Source of the DNA: an uncultured Clostridia bacterium
GTDB taxonomy: Bacteria; Bacillota; Clostridia; Oscillospirales; Oscillospiraceae
DNA length: 59,875 bases
Direction: 5' to 3'
Assembly: GCA_945948535.1 (NCBI GenBank)
Contig: CAMFBN010000012.1
Span: 1-59,875 of the forward strand
Shown: positions 42,229-51,283 of the stretch, one piece after another
How positions within the stretch are numbered: the first letter of the stretch is position 1
Layout of the letters: the number at the start of each line of letters is the position of its first letter
Position numbers and translations under genes: made by a program
The notes under the pieces: generated by a model
Databases searched by the model: none
What the model was told of the DNA's origin: nothing
What the model saw: only the letters and a program-made list of their open reading frames with translations

Positions 42229-44496
42229 TCAGCTGTTTACCGGTACCTCACTGCGGGTGTACTGGCACAATCTGTCAAGAAAATCCTGTGACTGCAGCAG
42301 TTCTTCCCGGTTCATAATCTCGTACAGGCCCGGACGGATGGAGCTTCTGCGAAGCGCTACGGGATGGGCAAAAACCCTTAGGGTCAGTTCATCGGGCAGA
42401 TCAACCGCCCCGGAGAGGCGCACATATTTGTAGTTCATGTTCTCCACCATCACACTGCCGCCGCCCTCCATCGGGAACTGTTCGCCAATCGGGATACGGG
42501 GCTGCTTACGCAGAGACTGCCGCTCCCGGCCCAGCCGCCCGCGGATGTTCACGGACAGGTCGGAGAAGGTGCTGACGGTGGGCTGCATGATATCGCTCAT
42601 GGAATGGTGCCGGTCATAGACAATCTGGTCGTAGGCTTCCCGGTCTTCCGTGTCATGCACACACAGGCCGTACCGCCATCCGCCGCGCACCTGACTGACG
42701 CTGGCAACCAGGCACTGAAGGCGCGCAGTGCTGCCCCGATCTGTAATTGTGACGGGAACCGGCTCGTCATCCGGCAGGTAAACCGGGTCCGGCAGCACCA
42801 CCGCCAGACCGTTCTCGGAAATATCCATGGTCTGCCCATCCAGCGTCCGTCCGCAGCTCTCCACCTGTACCGGCAGGGTGACCCGGAAGCGTTCCTCGCT
42901 GCGCCGGTTCCTCCGCCCCGCCACAAACAGCAGCGCCATCAGAAGGTTAAACCCGTTGACCAGCAGCCAGTACAGCACCACCACCGCGCCGTAGCTCCGG
43001 GCCGTCAGCAGCTCCCAAGTGCACAGCACCACCGCCAGCAGATCAAACATCAGCAGAATCAGGTGGGGCAGGCCCAGCAGGTACGGCGTGCTGCCCTCCG
43101 TCACTTCCTTGCTGGTCACATGGAAGGTTTTCAGCCGGATAAACAGGAACTCCGCCAGAATCGGCAGAATCAGATAGGGGAACAGAATGGTGTCGATGAT
43201 ATTGGACCAGCGGTAGGAACGGATTTTGCCGGAGGATACCTTCAGCGCGTGGTTATACAGCAGGAACGACGGCAGCCAGAAGATAAGCAGGCTTCTGAGG
43301 CCGCAGACCATGACCGGGATATGAAATACCACAAACAAAATGGGGGCGAGAATGTACACAAACCGCCGCAGGAAGGTAAACCAGTACAAAAACGCGGAAA
43401 GATAGGCAAGCTTTGCCCGAAGCTTCAGTCCCCGGTTGAAGATCAGATGGGTATGCCGCAGAGAAGAAATGCAGCCCCTGCCCCACCGTTCCCGCTGCCG
43501 GAGCAGGCTTTCAAAGTCCCGGGGCGCCAGCCCGTGGGCCAGCACCCTGTCGATGGCATAGCAGGTGTAGCCTGCCGCCTGGATACGGATGCCGGTCTCG
43601 AAATCCTCGGTGATGCTGCCCGTGGCGATGCCTCCCACCGCCTCCAGCGCCTGCCGGGAAATCACCGTATTGGAGCCGGCGTAGATGGGCGCGTTGGCCC
43701 GGTTCCGGCCCACATTGATCTCCCGGAAGAAATAATCCTGCTCATTGGGAATCCGGTTTTCACTGTACAGGTAATACTGGAACAGGTCGGGATTGTAAAA
43801 GCTCTGGGGCGACTGGATAAAGCCGATTTTGAAATCCGGGTCGATTTCATCCTCGGTTCTGGGAACCCAGTGCCCATCTTCGTCCTTTTTCATCCTGGGC
43901 AGGAACAGGTAGGGGACGGTTTCCATCAGAAAATCGGAGGTGGGAATCATGTCCGCGTCAAAGGTGGCAACGCAGGGAGAATGGGTCTGAGACAGGGCGT
44001 TATTCAGGTTGCCCGCCTTGGCGTCCCTGTTTTCCGCCAGTCCGAAATAGCCCACCCCCAGTTCCTTTGCCAGCTGCGCCACCGCCGGACGGTTTCCGTC
44101 GTCGCACAGGAAGATGTGTACCTTGTTCTTATCCGGATAGTGCATATGCTTACAGCCGTTGACGGTCTTATATAACAGGGAAACCGACTCGTCATGGGTG
44201 GCAATGAACACATCCACCTCGGGATACCAGCTTTCCGGCAGCTCCGGCTTTTCCGGCAGGCGCATATTGTGCATATCCGTGTAGTGCATCAGGGCTTCCA
44301 GCGCGGAAATGCTCTCCGCCGCCAGCAGAAAAATGCCGCACACAAAGGCAAGGGTTCCATAGACGTGCCGGTCAGGAATGGTGCAGATGGCCCGCCACAA
44401 AATGTAGACGGTCATGGAAATGACGGCAAGCCAGATCCACACGCGCTGTGCCGTCCCGGTCAGGCGTCTGGTGCGTACGTTGGTTTTTCGGTTCAA
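42229..44496 (-). CDS. bcsA: Cellulose synthase catalytic subunit with PilZ domain
   Basis: A 755-residue family-2 glycosyltransferase. The cytoplasmic domain has CDDGN (DDG at 132-134), FDADM (DAD at 180-182), TED (296-298) and QRERW (Q334 to W338), the complete processive synthase set. Membrane segments lie on both sides. A C-terminal PilZ domain has RRSEERFR (about 528-535) and DISENGLAV, so activity should depend on cyclic di-GMP. It extrudes beta-1,4-glucan from UDP-glucose through its own channel. TTG 44496 is the chosen start, with GGAGG 8 bases upstream; GTG 44520 lacks one. About 120 residues after PilZ are extra and unrecognised. Confidence 0.92.
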   Translation of the reverse strand: MNRKTNVRTRRLTGTAQRVWIWLAVISMTVYILWRAICTIPDRHVYGTLAFVCGIFLLAAESISALEALMHYTDMHNMRLPEKPELPESWYPEVDVFIATHDESVSLLYKTVNGCKHMHYPDKNKVHIFLCDDGNRPAVAQLAKELGVGYFGLAENRDAKAGNLNNALSQTHSPCVATFDADMIPTSDFLMETVPYLFLPRMKKDEDGHWVPRTEDEIDPDFKIGFIQSPQSFYNPDLFQYYLYSENRIPNEQDYFFREINVGRNRANAPIYAGSNTVISRQALEAVGGIATGSITEDFETGIRIQAAGYTCYAIDRVLAHGLAPRDFESLLRQRERWGRGCISSLRHTHLIFNRGLKLRAKLAYLSAFLYWFTFLRRFVYILAPILFVVFHIPVMVCGLRSLLIFWLPSFLLYNHALKVSSGKIRSYRWSNIIDTILFPYLILPILAEFLFIRLKTFHVTSKEVTEGSTPYLLGLPHLILLMFDLLAVVLCTWELLTARSYGAVVVLYWLLVNGFNLLMALLFVAGRRNRRSEERFRVTLPVQVESCGRTLDGQTMDISENGLAVVLPDPVYLPDDEPVPVTITDRGSTARLQCLVASVSQVRGGWRYGLCVHDTEDREAYDQIVYDRHHSMSDIMQPTVSTFSDLSVNIRGRLGRERQSLRKQPRIPIGEQFPMEGGGSVMVENMNYKYVRLSGAVDLPDELTLRVFAHPVALRRSSIRPGLYEIMNREELLQSQDFLDRLCQYTRSEVPVNS

Positions 44497-44516
44497 GCAA
44501 TCGCCTCCATAAAAAG

Positions 44517-46130
44517 TCACTGAGTCAAACGGCGGCGGGCCAGCAGCGTGCTCACCAGAAACACCGCGATCAGTACGCAGGCCAGAACCGTGTTGGTGGC
44601 CAGGGAGCTGCCCCGGAACGTAACCAGGTCCCGCAGTGCCGCGATGTTTCTGTCCATGTACGCGCCCCGAAGATGCAGCACGTCCTTCACGCGCCGGGCT
44701 TCCTCTGCCGCGGTTTCCCTCCTCCGGTCAATGGTCAGGCCGGTGGTCTTCTCCGTCAGGACATCCGTTAAATAGGTGTAGTCACCGTAGGCGCTTTCCT
44801 CCCGGGCAAGGGCGTTGCCGAGATAGGAAAGTGTTCCGTCGATGAACGTGTCCAGATATTCGTCGCTCAGAATCGTTTTGCGCAGTTCGTGATACCGTTT
44901 CTCCACCAGGCGTTCAAATGTTTCCAGCCGGATCAGCGCGTTGTACCAGGGATATTCCGGAAAAGCGAAGGCGTTGATATCCAGCAGGGCGCTGTTCCAG
45001 TTGTCCACCGCGCCGTCATAATCCCAGTAGGGTCCGGCGGTCAGCTTCCCATGGGGCGCCTTGTAGAGAAATGTGGAGTTCGTGCCCGCGTCATAGTTGG
45101 TGAAGAACTCGTTGATCACCATGTATTCGGCAAAGGAATTCAAATCCACCCACTGGTCGAGCTGTTCCAGAACGGCGGCATCCCCGCTGTACAGAATCGC
45201 TTCGATCTCGGAAATCTCTTCTTCGATGGATGCAATCACCTCCGGCGTCGCGTTTTCGTTTTTGGGGTATTCCAAGGAGAAATACGTGGGTATCCGCTTG
45301 CCCTGCGTGCTTTCCACACGGCAGTTATAGCCCATGCGGGTGCCCCAGGTATCCAGGATGATCTTGCTGTTCGAATACCGGTCCCGCAGAAGCAGATATC
45401 CGCTGCCAACGTGATAGCCTGTGGCGTCCTTGCGGATATCCACCCGTTCCGGCGAAACCTTGACGGACTCGCACAGCCTGTACAGCCCGCCGTAATAGTA
45501 GCCTCCCTCCCGGGCAAACAGCACCTCGCAGTACCGCAGATCCGGGGTAAAGGGCTCGATCTGCCCCGCAATGTTGTAGACAAGATAGTTGCGCAGCTGG
45601 GATTTGTCCTGAACCGTGGGGGAGAGCACCCAGGTGTCGTCCGTACCGATGCCCATGACGCTTTCCGCCTCATCCAGCTTCAGCTTATACTGAAACTTCG
45701 GCAGGCTTGGAAACGATGAGGAATTGCCCCGCACCTTAATGCGGCCCGTGGTCACAAGGCCCGCCGGGTCTGAAAGCCGGTTGCAGTGGTCGGCGCTGTC
45801 GTACACGGACAGCGTCATGGAAAAGTAGGGGTCGATGCCCGCCGGCACCTCAAAGGCATCGGTTTCCGGGTTGTATTGCTTATAGCTGACGATTTCCTGT
45901 CCCCCGGTGTCAATGACCACCAGCGGCAGATGGCTGACAAACTCCCCGCCCACCATGCGGTCTGCCGGGATGGTGGTGGTTCCCAGAGTGGGGTCAGCGC
46001 CGGCGTTGACGATATGGTCAATGTACCGGGCCTGCCGGGGCACAGAAGCCAGCTGAATCGCTCCCAGACATACGCACAGCAGCGCTGTCAGCCCCCAGAC
46101 CAGGGCGCAAAGCCGCAGTTTTCTTCTCAT
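44517..46130 (-). CDS. CotH-kinase-family extracellular protein
   Basis: A 537-residue protein with a membrane segment at each end (N-terminal residues 7-27, C-terminal NTVLACVLIAVFLVSTLL). Between them is a CotH-like atypical kinase domain: GRIKVRGNSSSFPSLPKFQY, YGGLYRLCESVK, FAEYMVINEFFTNYDAG and GPYWDYDGAVDNW. CotH proteins phosphorylate spore-coat or surface proteins; in Clostridia they recur beside VTC-domain and DUF4956 genes, as here. It overlaps DUF4956 by four bases (ATGA) and precedes bcsA. It may anchor or modify the cellulose machinery; the substrate is not known. Confidence 0.85.
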   Translation of the reverse strand: MRRKLRLCALVWGLTALLCVCLGAIQLASVPRQARYIDHIVNAGADPTLGTTTIPADRMVGGEFVSHLPLVVIDTGGQEIVSYKQYNPETDAFEVPAGIDPYFSMTLSVYDSADHCNRLSDPAGLVTTGRIKVRGNSSSFPSLPKFQYKLKLDEAESVMGIGTDDTWVLSPTVQDKSQLRNYLVYNIAGQIEPFTPDLRYCEVLFAREGGYYYGGLYRLCESVKVSPERVDIRKDATGYHVGSGYLLLRDRYSNSKIILDTWGTRMGYNCRVESTQGKRIPTYFSLEYPKNENATPEVIASIEEEISEIEAILYSGDAAVLEQLDQWVDLNSFAEYMVINEFFTNYDAGTNSTFLYKAPHGKLTAGPYWDYDGAVDNWNSALLDINAFAFPEYPWYNALIRLETFERLVEKRYHELRKTILSDEYLDTFIDGTLSYLGNALAREESAYGDYTYLTDVLTEKTTGLTIDRRRETAAEEARRVKDVLHLRGAYMDRNIAALRDLVTFRGSSLATNTVLACVLIAVFLVSTLLARRRLTQ

Positions 46131-46804
46131 GCGGTAATCTCGTCATTCTGGCAGACCAGATTCACGTTCTGCACCCCTGCCAGCGCGTACAGTTCTTTGG
46201 AGATTTCCTCGCTGCCGCCGTGCTTTTTCAGCACAGAGGCGCTCAGCTCATAGATGTACTCAGATTGCTGCGAAGCTGTGTTTTTGACCCGAAGTCTGGC
46301 CTTATTCTGATAATAGGACTGCATCAGCTCCTCCACACGGGTGTCCGGGGTTCCGGCCGTGCGCACAATCAGCAGATACCGGTCGTTGCCCCGAACGTTT
46401 CCGATCAGCACCATCATACAGAAGATCACGGCGCTGCCGATTCCGGCGATCAGGTAGTCGCAGATGCCGCAGCACACCCCCACCGCGATGGCCCAGAAGA
46501 TGTATGTGGTATCCCGGGGGTCCTTGATGGCGGTGCGGAACCGGACGATGGACAGGGCGCCCACCATGCCCAGCGACAGGGCGATGTTGTTGCCGATCAC
46601 GCACATGATGAGTGTGGTCACCAGCGTCATCATCCACAGCGACACGTTGAACTTCGCGCTGTACACCGCCCCGGTATGGCAGAAGCGGTAGGACACAAAA
46701 ATCACAGCCCCCAATACCACAGCGCAGGCGAAGCTCAGCAGAATCTCCTGAAGGGTCAGGCTGCCCGCGTCGTTGGTCAGGTAGTACAGCAGTTCCTTAT
46801 TCAT
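46127..46804 (-). CDS. DUF4956 membrane protein
   Basis: A 225-residue protein with three or four membrane segments in the first 140 residues, containing MVGALSIVRFRTAIKDPRDT, the characteristic DUF4956 sequence. A cytosolic C-terminal domain follows (YLLIVRTAGTPDTRVEEL onward). The family is nearly always coupled with VTC-like polyphosphate polymerase domains. Function unproven. The gap from the upstream gene is 3 bases and the ATGA overlap with CotH shows tight coupling. Confidence 0.85.
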   Translation of the reverse strand: MNKELLYYLTNDAGSLTLQEILLSFACAVVLGAVIFVSYRFCHTGAVYSAKFNVSLWMMTLVTTLIMCVIGNNIALSLGMVGALSIVRFRTAIKDPRDTTYIFWAIAVGVCCGICDYLIAGIGSAVIFCMMVLIGNVRGNDRYLLIVRTAGTPDTRVEELMQSYYQNKARLRVKNTASQQSEYIYELSASVLKKHGGSEEISKELYALAGVQNVNLVCQNDEITA

Positions 46805-46807
46805 AGT

Positions 46808-47497
46808 CTATTCCCCTCCGATTCCAAATTGCCTGCACCGGCAATATTTACTGGCGGAAACGTTCAGCATTCCCACCACATTGACCGCATCCTTCACAAA
46901 GCTCAGCAAAAAGTGATTGTATTTGACCTCCAGCGTCACCATGCCCGGCCTGCCCACCGGCGTCAGCTGCACCGTGGGGTCATACAGCCGGAAGCAGCCC
47001 TCGTTGGAGCGCAGGCGGCTGTCAAGGGTGACCCGGGTATCGTTGGTGGGGCAGCAGAAAGCGATGCGGTCATACTCCACAAGGCAGCTGGGGCGATAGG
47101 CTCCCAAGGCCATCAGCCGGGCCATCTGCTGCCCGAATTCCCCGCAGTCTTCCAGGCAGGACGAATCCCCCGCCAGCAGCTGCTCTGCCTGCGGTCTGCT
47201 TAAGGTGAGGCTCCGCTTTCTCTGGAAGGCCCCCTGCTTCTGCTTCAGCTCCAGCTTGGCGGGAGCGTCCCCAAAGCCGTAAACCCGCAGGCGCAGCTTT
47301 TTCCGGTTCTCCACCCCATCCAGTTTTTCACGGCAGTCCGAGGCGTCCGGGGTGTCAAAGTAGACGGAACGCACCAGATACCCCTGCGTGCCGTTGTGGG
47401 GGTCTGCCGAGAGCACCGCCGACAGCCGCTGCTTCAGCACCTCCGTAAGGCAGGGATTGATCTCATATTTGATCTCCCGTCTGAATATATCCAGCAT
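46808..47497 (-). CDS. VTC-like polyphosphate polymerase domain protein
   Basis: A 229-residue protein of the VTC (CYTH/TTM tunnel) fold. The tunnel strands are visible in order: EIKYE, SVYFDTPD, KKLRLRVYG, KLELKQK, CLVEYDR, VTLDSRL, LEVKYN and SKY. In yeast VTC the fold makes polyphosphate from ATP; bacterial stand-alone members are linked to surface polymers. It is the first gene of the cellulose cluster, with GGGAGG before ATG 47497. Most basic and acidic tunnel positions look retained, so catalysis is possible. The link to glucan synthesis is contextual. Confidence 0.85.
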   Translation of the reverse strand: MLDIFRREIKYEINPCLTEVLKQRLSAVLSADPHNGTQGYLVRSVYFDTPDASDCREKLDGVENRKKLRLRVYGFGDAPAKLELKQKQGAFQRKRSLTLSRPQAEQLLAGDSSCLEDCGEFGQQMARLMALGAYRPSCLVEYDRIAFCCPTNDTRVTLDSRLRSNEGCFRLYDPTVQLTPVGRPGMVTLEVKYNHFLLSFVKDAVNVVGMLNVSASKYCRCRQFGIGGE

Positions 47498-47545
47498 ACC
47501 GTGTCCTCCCGCAGCTTATCCGGCTCAGTCCGGAAGATTGGCGCC

Positions 47546-47574
47546 ATTCTAGCACAGCGTCAGGGGTCTTTCAG
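47546..47574 (-). promoter_or_regulatory. Promoter of the cellulose cluster
   Basis: Minus strand CTGAAA (47574-47569), 17 bases, TAGAAT (47551-47546). The leader to 47497 is only about 40 bases, with no room for a riboswitch. Confidence 0.5.
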
Positions 47575-47704
47575 CAGAACCGTGACGAGCAATCACCATA
47601 TTTCTTTGCCGGTATCCCATTGTGCAGCGGCGAAAGCGCAAGCCGGGAAGCTCTGCCGGCCGCATCCAATCCGTTTCAGGCAGGACAGTCCCGGGAACTG
47701 GCCC

Positions 47705-47732
47705 TTGAAGTTTTTACCGCAGATGCTATAAT
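47705..47732 (+). promoter_or_regulatory. Promoter of the C39-like lipoprotein gene
   Basis: TTGAAG (47705-47710), 16 bases, TATAAT (47727-47732), divergent from the cellulose cluster. Confidence 0.6.
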
Positions 47733-47764
47733 GTTTGTAATTTGTCGAAAGGGAGTTTGCAGTT

Positions 47765-48850
47765 GTGAAGCACGGTTGGAAAGCGGCATGGATTTTCTTA
47801 TTGGTTACAGGGCTGTGCGCCTGCGCTTCTCAGGCCCCCGTGCCCCAGCCCACCGCCGCTGAAACCACCGTCCCCACAGAAACCCTTCCGCCGGAAACCC
47901 AGGTTCCAACCATCGCCGAAACCGAGCCGGAGAAGCTCACCTATGACACCGTTCCCCTGTTCTATCAGACCGATTACCCCTACGTCAAGTTCGGTGACGG
48001 CACCATCGCCACCAGCGGATGCAGCATGACCTGCCTTTCCATGGTCGCTACCTACATGACCGACCACGAATACACACCGGATCAGCTGGTCTATCACTTC
48101 GGAAAATACGGGAAAACCAATGTCGAGCGGCTGGAGTACGCCGCCCAGCAGTTGGGCCTGCCCTATGAGAAGAATTTTGACTGGCGGGAAACCCAAAAGG
48201 CTCTGGAGGAGGGCAAGGTCGCCATCGTCATGGAAAACGACCGCTCCCCCTTCACCACCGGGCAGCACTTTATCGTCCTGTCCGGCCTGACCGATGACGG
48301 TCTGGTCATCGTCAAGGACCCCTTCGAACCGAATTATTCCAGCGAGCTTCTGATTGACGGCTTCCTGGGCGGCTTCCACGAATACACCATTACCAGCGGC
48401 TACAGCGGCGGCTGGGTCTTCGACAAGTCGGAAATGCCGGAAAATCCGGAGCTGTACGATGCCAGCAAGCCCCAGCAGCCCGAAACCCGCTACGTTGGCT
48501 ATGAGCTGCCGGAGGAGGATATCCACACCCTGGCCTGTCTTGCCTGGGTGCAGGCAAGGAATCAGCCGGAGGAGGTACAGCAGGCTGTTTTGGAGGTCAT
48601 TCTCAACCGGCTTGTTTCCGACGAGTACCCCAACACCGTGGACAAGGTGCTCTGGTGGTCGGAGACCTTTGGCAGCGTGTACTATCTCCAGAACGCAAAG
48701 CCGGATCTTCCCCAGTACCGCGCCGTCACCGCCGCCATGTACGGCCCCTATGTCCTGCCCAGGGACGTGCTCTACTACGCTCCCTGGCAAATCGGCGGGG
48801 AGGTGTGGGGGCAGGTGGGCGAGTACTGGTTTGCCTACCGGGAACCGTAG
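47765..48850 (+). CDS. Lipoprotein with C39-like papain-fold peptidase domain
   Basis: A 361-residue secreted lipoprotein. The signal ends in LCAC (lipid-bearing Cys20), then comes a Pro/Thr-rich spacer (21-56). The C39-like domain has TSGCSMTCLSMVATYM (Cys86), GQHFIVLSG (His) and VKDPF (Asp), a full papain-type triad. The last 120 residues (DIHTLACLAWVQARNQPEEV, VILNRLVSDEYPNTV) resemble SleB/Hydrolase_2 cell-wall hydrolases. It probably acts on peptidoglycan or peptides outside the cell. Start GTG 47765 follows GGGAG. Confidence 0.8.
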   Translation: MKHGWKAAWIFLLVTGLCACASQAPVPQPTAAETTVPTETLPPETQVPTIAETEPEKLTYDTVPLFYQTDYPYVKFGDGTIATSGCSMTCLSMVATYMTDHEYTPDQLVYHFGKYGKTNVERLEYAAQQLGLPYEKNFDWRETQKALEEGKVAIVMENDRSPFTTGQHFIVLSGLTDDGLVIVKDPFEPNYSSELLIDGFLGGFHEYTITSGYSGGWVFDKSEMPENPELYDASKPQQPETRYVGYELPEEDIHTLACLAWVQARNQPEEVQQAVLEVILNRLVSDEYPNTVDKVLWWSETFGSVYYLQNAKPDLPQYRAVTAAMYGPYVLPRDVLYYAPWQIGGEVWGQVGEYWFAYREP

Positions 48851-48870
48851 CAGCCTGCGTAAAAATACTG

Positions 48871-48899
48871 TTGAACCTGCCGGGCAAATGTGCTATGAT
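48871..48899 (+). promoter_or_regulatory. Promoter of the cytidylate-kinase-like gene
   Basis: TTGAAC (48871-48876), 17 bases, TATGAT (48894-48899). Confidence 0.6.
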
Positions 48900-48981
48900 G
48901 TTTCTGCACAAAATTATTTGCTTCTTAGGCTGTCATTTACTGCGAAATGCCGGGAAGCACGAGCTATGAGGAGGCTTCCTT

Positions 48982-49572
48982 ATGAAGCGTATCATTACCA
49001 TCGGCAGAGAATTCGGCGCTGGCGGCAGCGATCTGGGCCGCCGGCTGGCACGGGAACTGGGCATCGCCTATTACGACCGGGACATCATTCTGCGCACCGC
49101 CAAGGCCAGCGCCCACCTGAGTCCGGAGCAGGTCCGGCAGTGGGATGAGCGGGTGCCCAGAGAGTTCGGCTTCACCCAGAGCCTGTTCAATTTCTATAGC
49201 CGCCCCCTGAGCGAGGAGCTGTGGGAGGCACAGGTGCGGGCCATCCGGGAGCTTGCCAACAAGGAAAGCTGCGTCATCGTGGGCCGGAACGCCGACTACA
49301 TCCTGAAAGAATACGACCACTGCCTGCGGGTATTCGTCCACGCCGACCGGAGCTGGCGGCTGCTGCGCATCCGAAAGGAAATGCCGGATGTTCCCCTTTC
49401 CGTGCTGGAATCGGACATGGACACCGCTGACCGGGCCCGCCGTGCCTACTGTGAGAAGATGACCGGCCGTACCTACGGCGACAGCCGAAACTACGACCTG
49501 ACCCTGTGCATCAGCTCTCTGGGCTTCGAAAAGGCGTACCAACTGCTTAAGGAAGCAGCCGAAATTGTATGA
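48982..49572 (+). CDS. Cytidylate kinase-like family protein
   Basis: A 196-residue P-loop protein with ITIGREFGAGGSDLGRRLA (a modified Walker A, GREFGAGGS) and YYDRDIIL, VIVGRNADYIL, VFVHADRSWRL. This is the AAA_26 / cytidylate kinase-like group common in Clostridia, distinct from true Cmk; the substrate is unproven. GGAGG precedes ATG 48982. No operon partner. Confidence 0.85.
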   Translation: MKRIITIGREFGAGGSDLGRRLARELGIAYYDRDIILRTAKASAHLSPEQVRQWDERVPREFGFTQSLFNFYSRPLSEELWEAQVRAIRELANKESCVIVGRNADYILKEYDHCLRVFVHADRSWRLLRIRKEMPDVPLSVLESDMDTADRARRAYCEKMTGRTYGDSRNYDLTLCISSLGFEKAYQLLKEAAEIV

Positions 49573-49618
49573 TATTTTGGTGAATCCGTCAAATATGTAC
49601 AAATGTCCTTCCCTCGTG

Positions 49619-49647
49619 TTGACTTTTACGCAGTGAAGTGATAGAAT
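49619..49647 (+). promoter_or_regulatory. Promoter of the amino-acid ABC operon
   Basis: TTGACT (49619-49624), 17 bases, TAGAAT (49642-49647). Confidence 0.65.
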
Positions 49648-49669
49648 TCCGTATAAGATGTATGGAAGT

Positions 49670-49732
49670 AAAGGCGCTGCGGTATCAAACCGCCGCCTTT
49701 TTCCCATTCATCCCCGCCGTTTTCCCGGCGGG
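49670..49732 (+). promoter_or_regulatory. Leader hairpins of the amino-acid ABC operon
   Basis: AAGGCG..TGCGG pairs with CCGC.CGCCTT (49670-49700) and runs into TTTTT like an intrinsic terminator. A second stem, CCCCGCC/GGCGGG, follows (49712-49732). This suggests either attenuation or readthrough control upstream of the binding-protein gene; no known riboswitch fold was recognised. Confidence 0.5.
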
Positions 49733-49773
49733 AATCTCATTTCAGAGAATAACAGAGGAAAGGATGTATTTTT

Positions 49774-50535
49774 ATGAAAAAGTTATTCGCACTGTGTCTG
49801 GCTGTCGTGATGGTGCTGTCTCTGGCTGCCTGCGGCGGCTCCAAGACTGCCGCTGACGGCAAGAAGTGGATCATCGCCTCCGACACCGTCTTCAAGCCCT
49901 TCGAGTACACCGATGCTTCCGGCAACTTTGTCGGCATCGACGTGGACATCCTCGCTGCCGTTGCCGCTGACCAGGGCTTCGACTACGAGCTGCAGAGCCT
50001 GGGCTGGGATGCCGCCATCGCCGCCTGCCAGGCCGGTCAGGCTGACGGCATGATCGCCGGCGCTTCCATCACCGACGAGCGGAAGGCTTCCGGCTGGATC
50101 TTCTCCGACGGCTACTACAACGCCACCCAGAGCATGACCGTTGCTGCTGACTCCGATATCACCGGCTTCGCCGATCTCAGTGGCAAGGATGTTGCCGTCA
50201 AGACCGGCACCCAGGGTGCTGCCTACGCCGAGAGCCTGAAGGATCAGTACGGCTTCAACATCGTCTACTTTGAGGATTCTCCCACCATGTATCAGGCCGT
50301 TACCGGCGGTCAGTGCGTGGCCTGCTTCGAGGACACCCCCATCATGCAGGCTTCCATTAAGGACGGCGGTCTGGCACTGAAGGTGCTGGACGGCACCGCC
50401 AATGCCGGCGGCGACTATGGCTTCGCCATCTTCAACGCCGACAACCAGAAGCTGATCGATATGTTCAACGCCGGTCTTGCCAACATCAAGGCAAACGGCA
50501 AGTACGATGAGATTCTGGCAAAGTACCTGGGCTGA
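49774..50535 (+). CDS. Polar amino-acid ABC transporter binding lipoprotein
   Basis: A 253-residue solute-binding protein. The signal ends in SLAAC (lipid Cys20). The mature part has the family-3 pattern: FKPFEYTDASGNFVGIDVDI, DGMIAGASITDERKASG, DVAVKTGTQGA and GGDYGFAIF. It binds a polar amino acid, perhaps glutamine or an analogue, at the cell surface and delivers it to the permease downstream. Codons are highly biased (GCC, GGC, AAG), as in strongly expressed genes. Confidence 0.9.
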   Translation: MKKLFALCLAVVMVLSLAACGGSKTAADGKKWIIASDTVFKPFEYTDASGNFVGIDVDILAAVAADQGFDYELQSLGWDAAIAACQAGQADGMIAGASITDERKASGWIFSDGYYNATQSMTVAADSDITGFADLSGKDVAVKTGTQGAAYAESLKDQYGFNIVYFEDSPTMYQAVTGGQCVACFEDTPIMQASIKDGGLALKVLDGTANAGGDYGFAIFNADNQKLIDMFNAGLANIKANGKYDEILAKYLG

Positions 50536-50547
50536 TTTTCCCGCTTG

Positions 50548-50577
50548 TAGGGGACGCCTGTAGGCGTCCCCTATTTT
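50548..50577 (+). terminator. Intergenic hairpin behind the binding-protein gene
   Basis: TAGGGGACGCC and GGCGTCCCCTA form an 11-bp stem followed by TTTTC. It probably limits transcription of the permease and ATPase genes relative to the binding protein. Confidence 0.7.
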
Positions 50578-50605
50578 CTCATACTATCCGAAAGGAGTCC
50601 TGCGC

Positions 50606-51283
50606 GTGATTCTCCGCATCCTCTCCGCCTACGGCGGCCTGCTGCTGAAGGCCATGGGCCAAACCCTGCTGCTGGCGCTGTCCGGTTTGTTCTTCGCCTG
50701 TATTCTGGGCCTGATTTTTGGTCTGCTCAGCGTGGTGAAGAACCGCGCCTGCAATGCCATCTCCACCATTTTCGTGGATGTCATTCGGGGCGTTCCCATG
50801 ATCGTACTGGCATTTATGATTTATTTTGGTGTGCCCCAGGCGATCAACGGACTGTTCAGCGGCGCACGATTCACCCTGACGGCCCTGCAGGCCGGTACCG
50901 TGGCGCTGGCGCTGAACTGCGGCGCTTATATGGCGGAGATCATCCGCGCCGGTATCCAGAGCGTGGACCCCGGTCAGATGGAGGCTGCCCGCTCTCTGGG
51001 CCTTCCCTACTGGCGGGCCATGGCAAGAGTCGTCCTACCTCAGGCCATCCGCACCATGATTCCCAGCATCATCAACCAGTTTATCATCACCCTGAAGGAT
51101 ACCTCCATTCTGTCGGTCATCGGCTTTCCCGAGCTGGTCAACACCGCCAAGAACGTGGTGGCAAACACCATGCGGGCCTTCGAGGTGTGGACCATTGTGG
51201 GTATCATGTACCTCATCATCATCACGCTGCTGTCCCGTCTGGCAAAGCGGCTGGAAAGGAGACTGAACCGTGGGCGTGAATAA
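50606..51283 (+). CDS. Polar amino-acid ABC transporter permease
   Basis: A 225-residue HisM/GlnP-type permease with five membrane segments. The EAA loop is visible as [20 protein letters not shown], which docks the ATPase. GTG 50606 has AAAGGAG upstream. It overlaps the ATPase gene by 14 bases. Confidence 0.9.
   Translation: MILRILSAYGGLLLKAMGQTLLLALSGLFFACILGLIFGLLSVVKNRACNAISTIFVDVIRGVPMIVLAFMIYFGVPQAINGLFSGARFTLTALQAGTVALALNCGAYMAEIIRAGIQSVDPGQMEAARSLGLPYWRAMARVVLPQAIRTMIPSIINQFIITLKDTSILSVIGFPELVNTAKNVVANTMRAFEVWTIVGIMYLIIITLLSRLAKRLERRLNRGRE

Noticed and set aside
41107..42291. 394-residue rightward reading frame
   Set aside because: Antisense to the MBOAT gene, with Gln/Arg/Pro-rich low-information sequence and no ribosome site.
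42604..44175. 523-residue rightward reading frame
   Set aside because: Antisense to bcsA; composition typical of a shadow frame.
47498..47545. Cyclic di-GMP riboswitch upstream of the cellulose cluster
   Set aside because: The leader is about 40 bases, too short for a GEMM fold, and no such motif is visible; regulation is through the PilZ domain instead.
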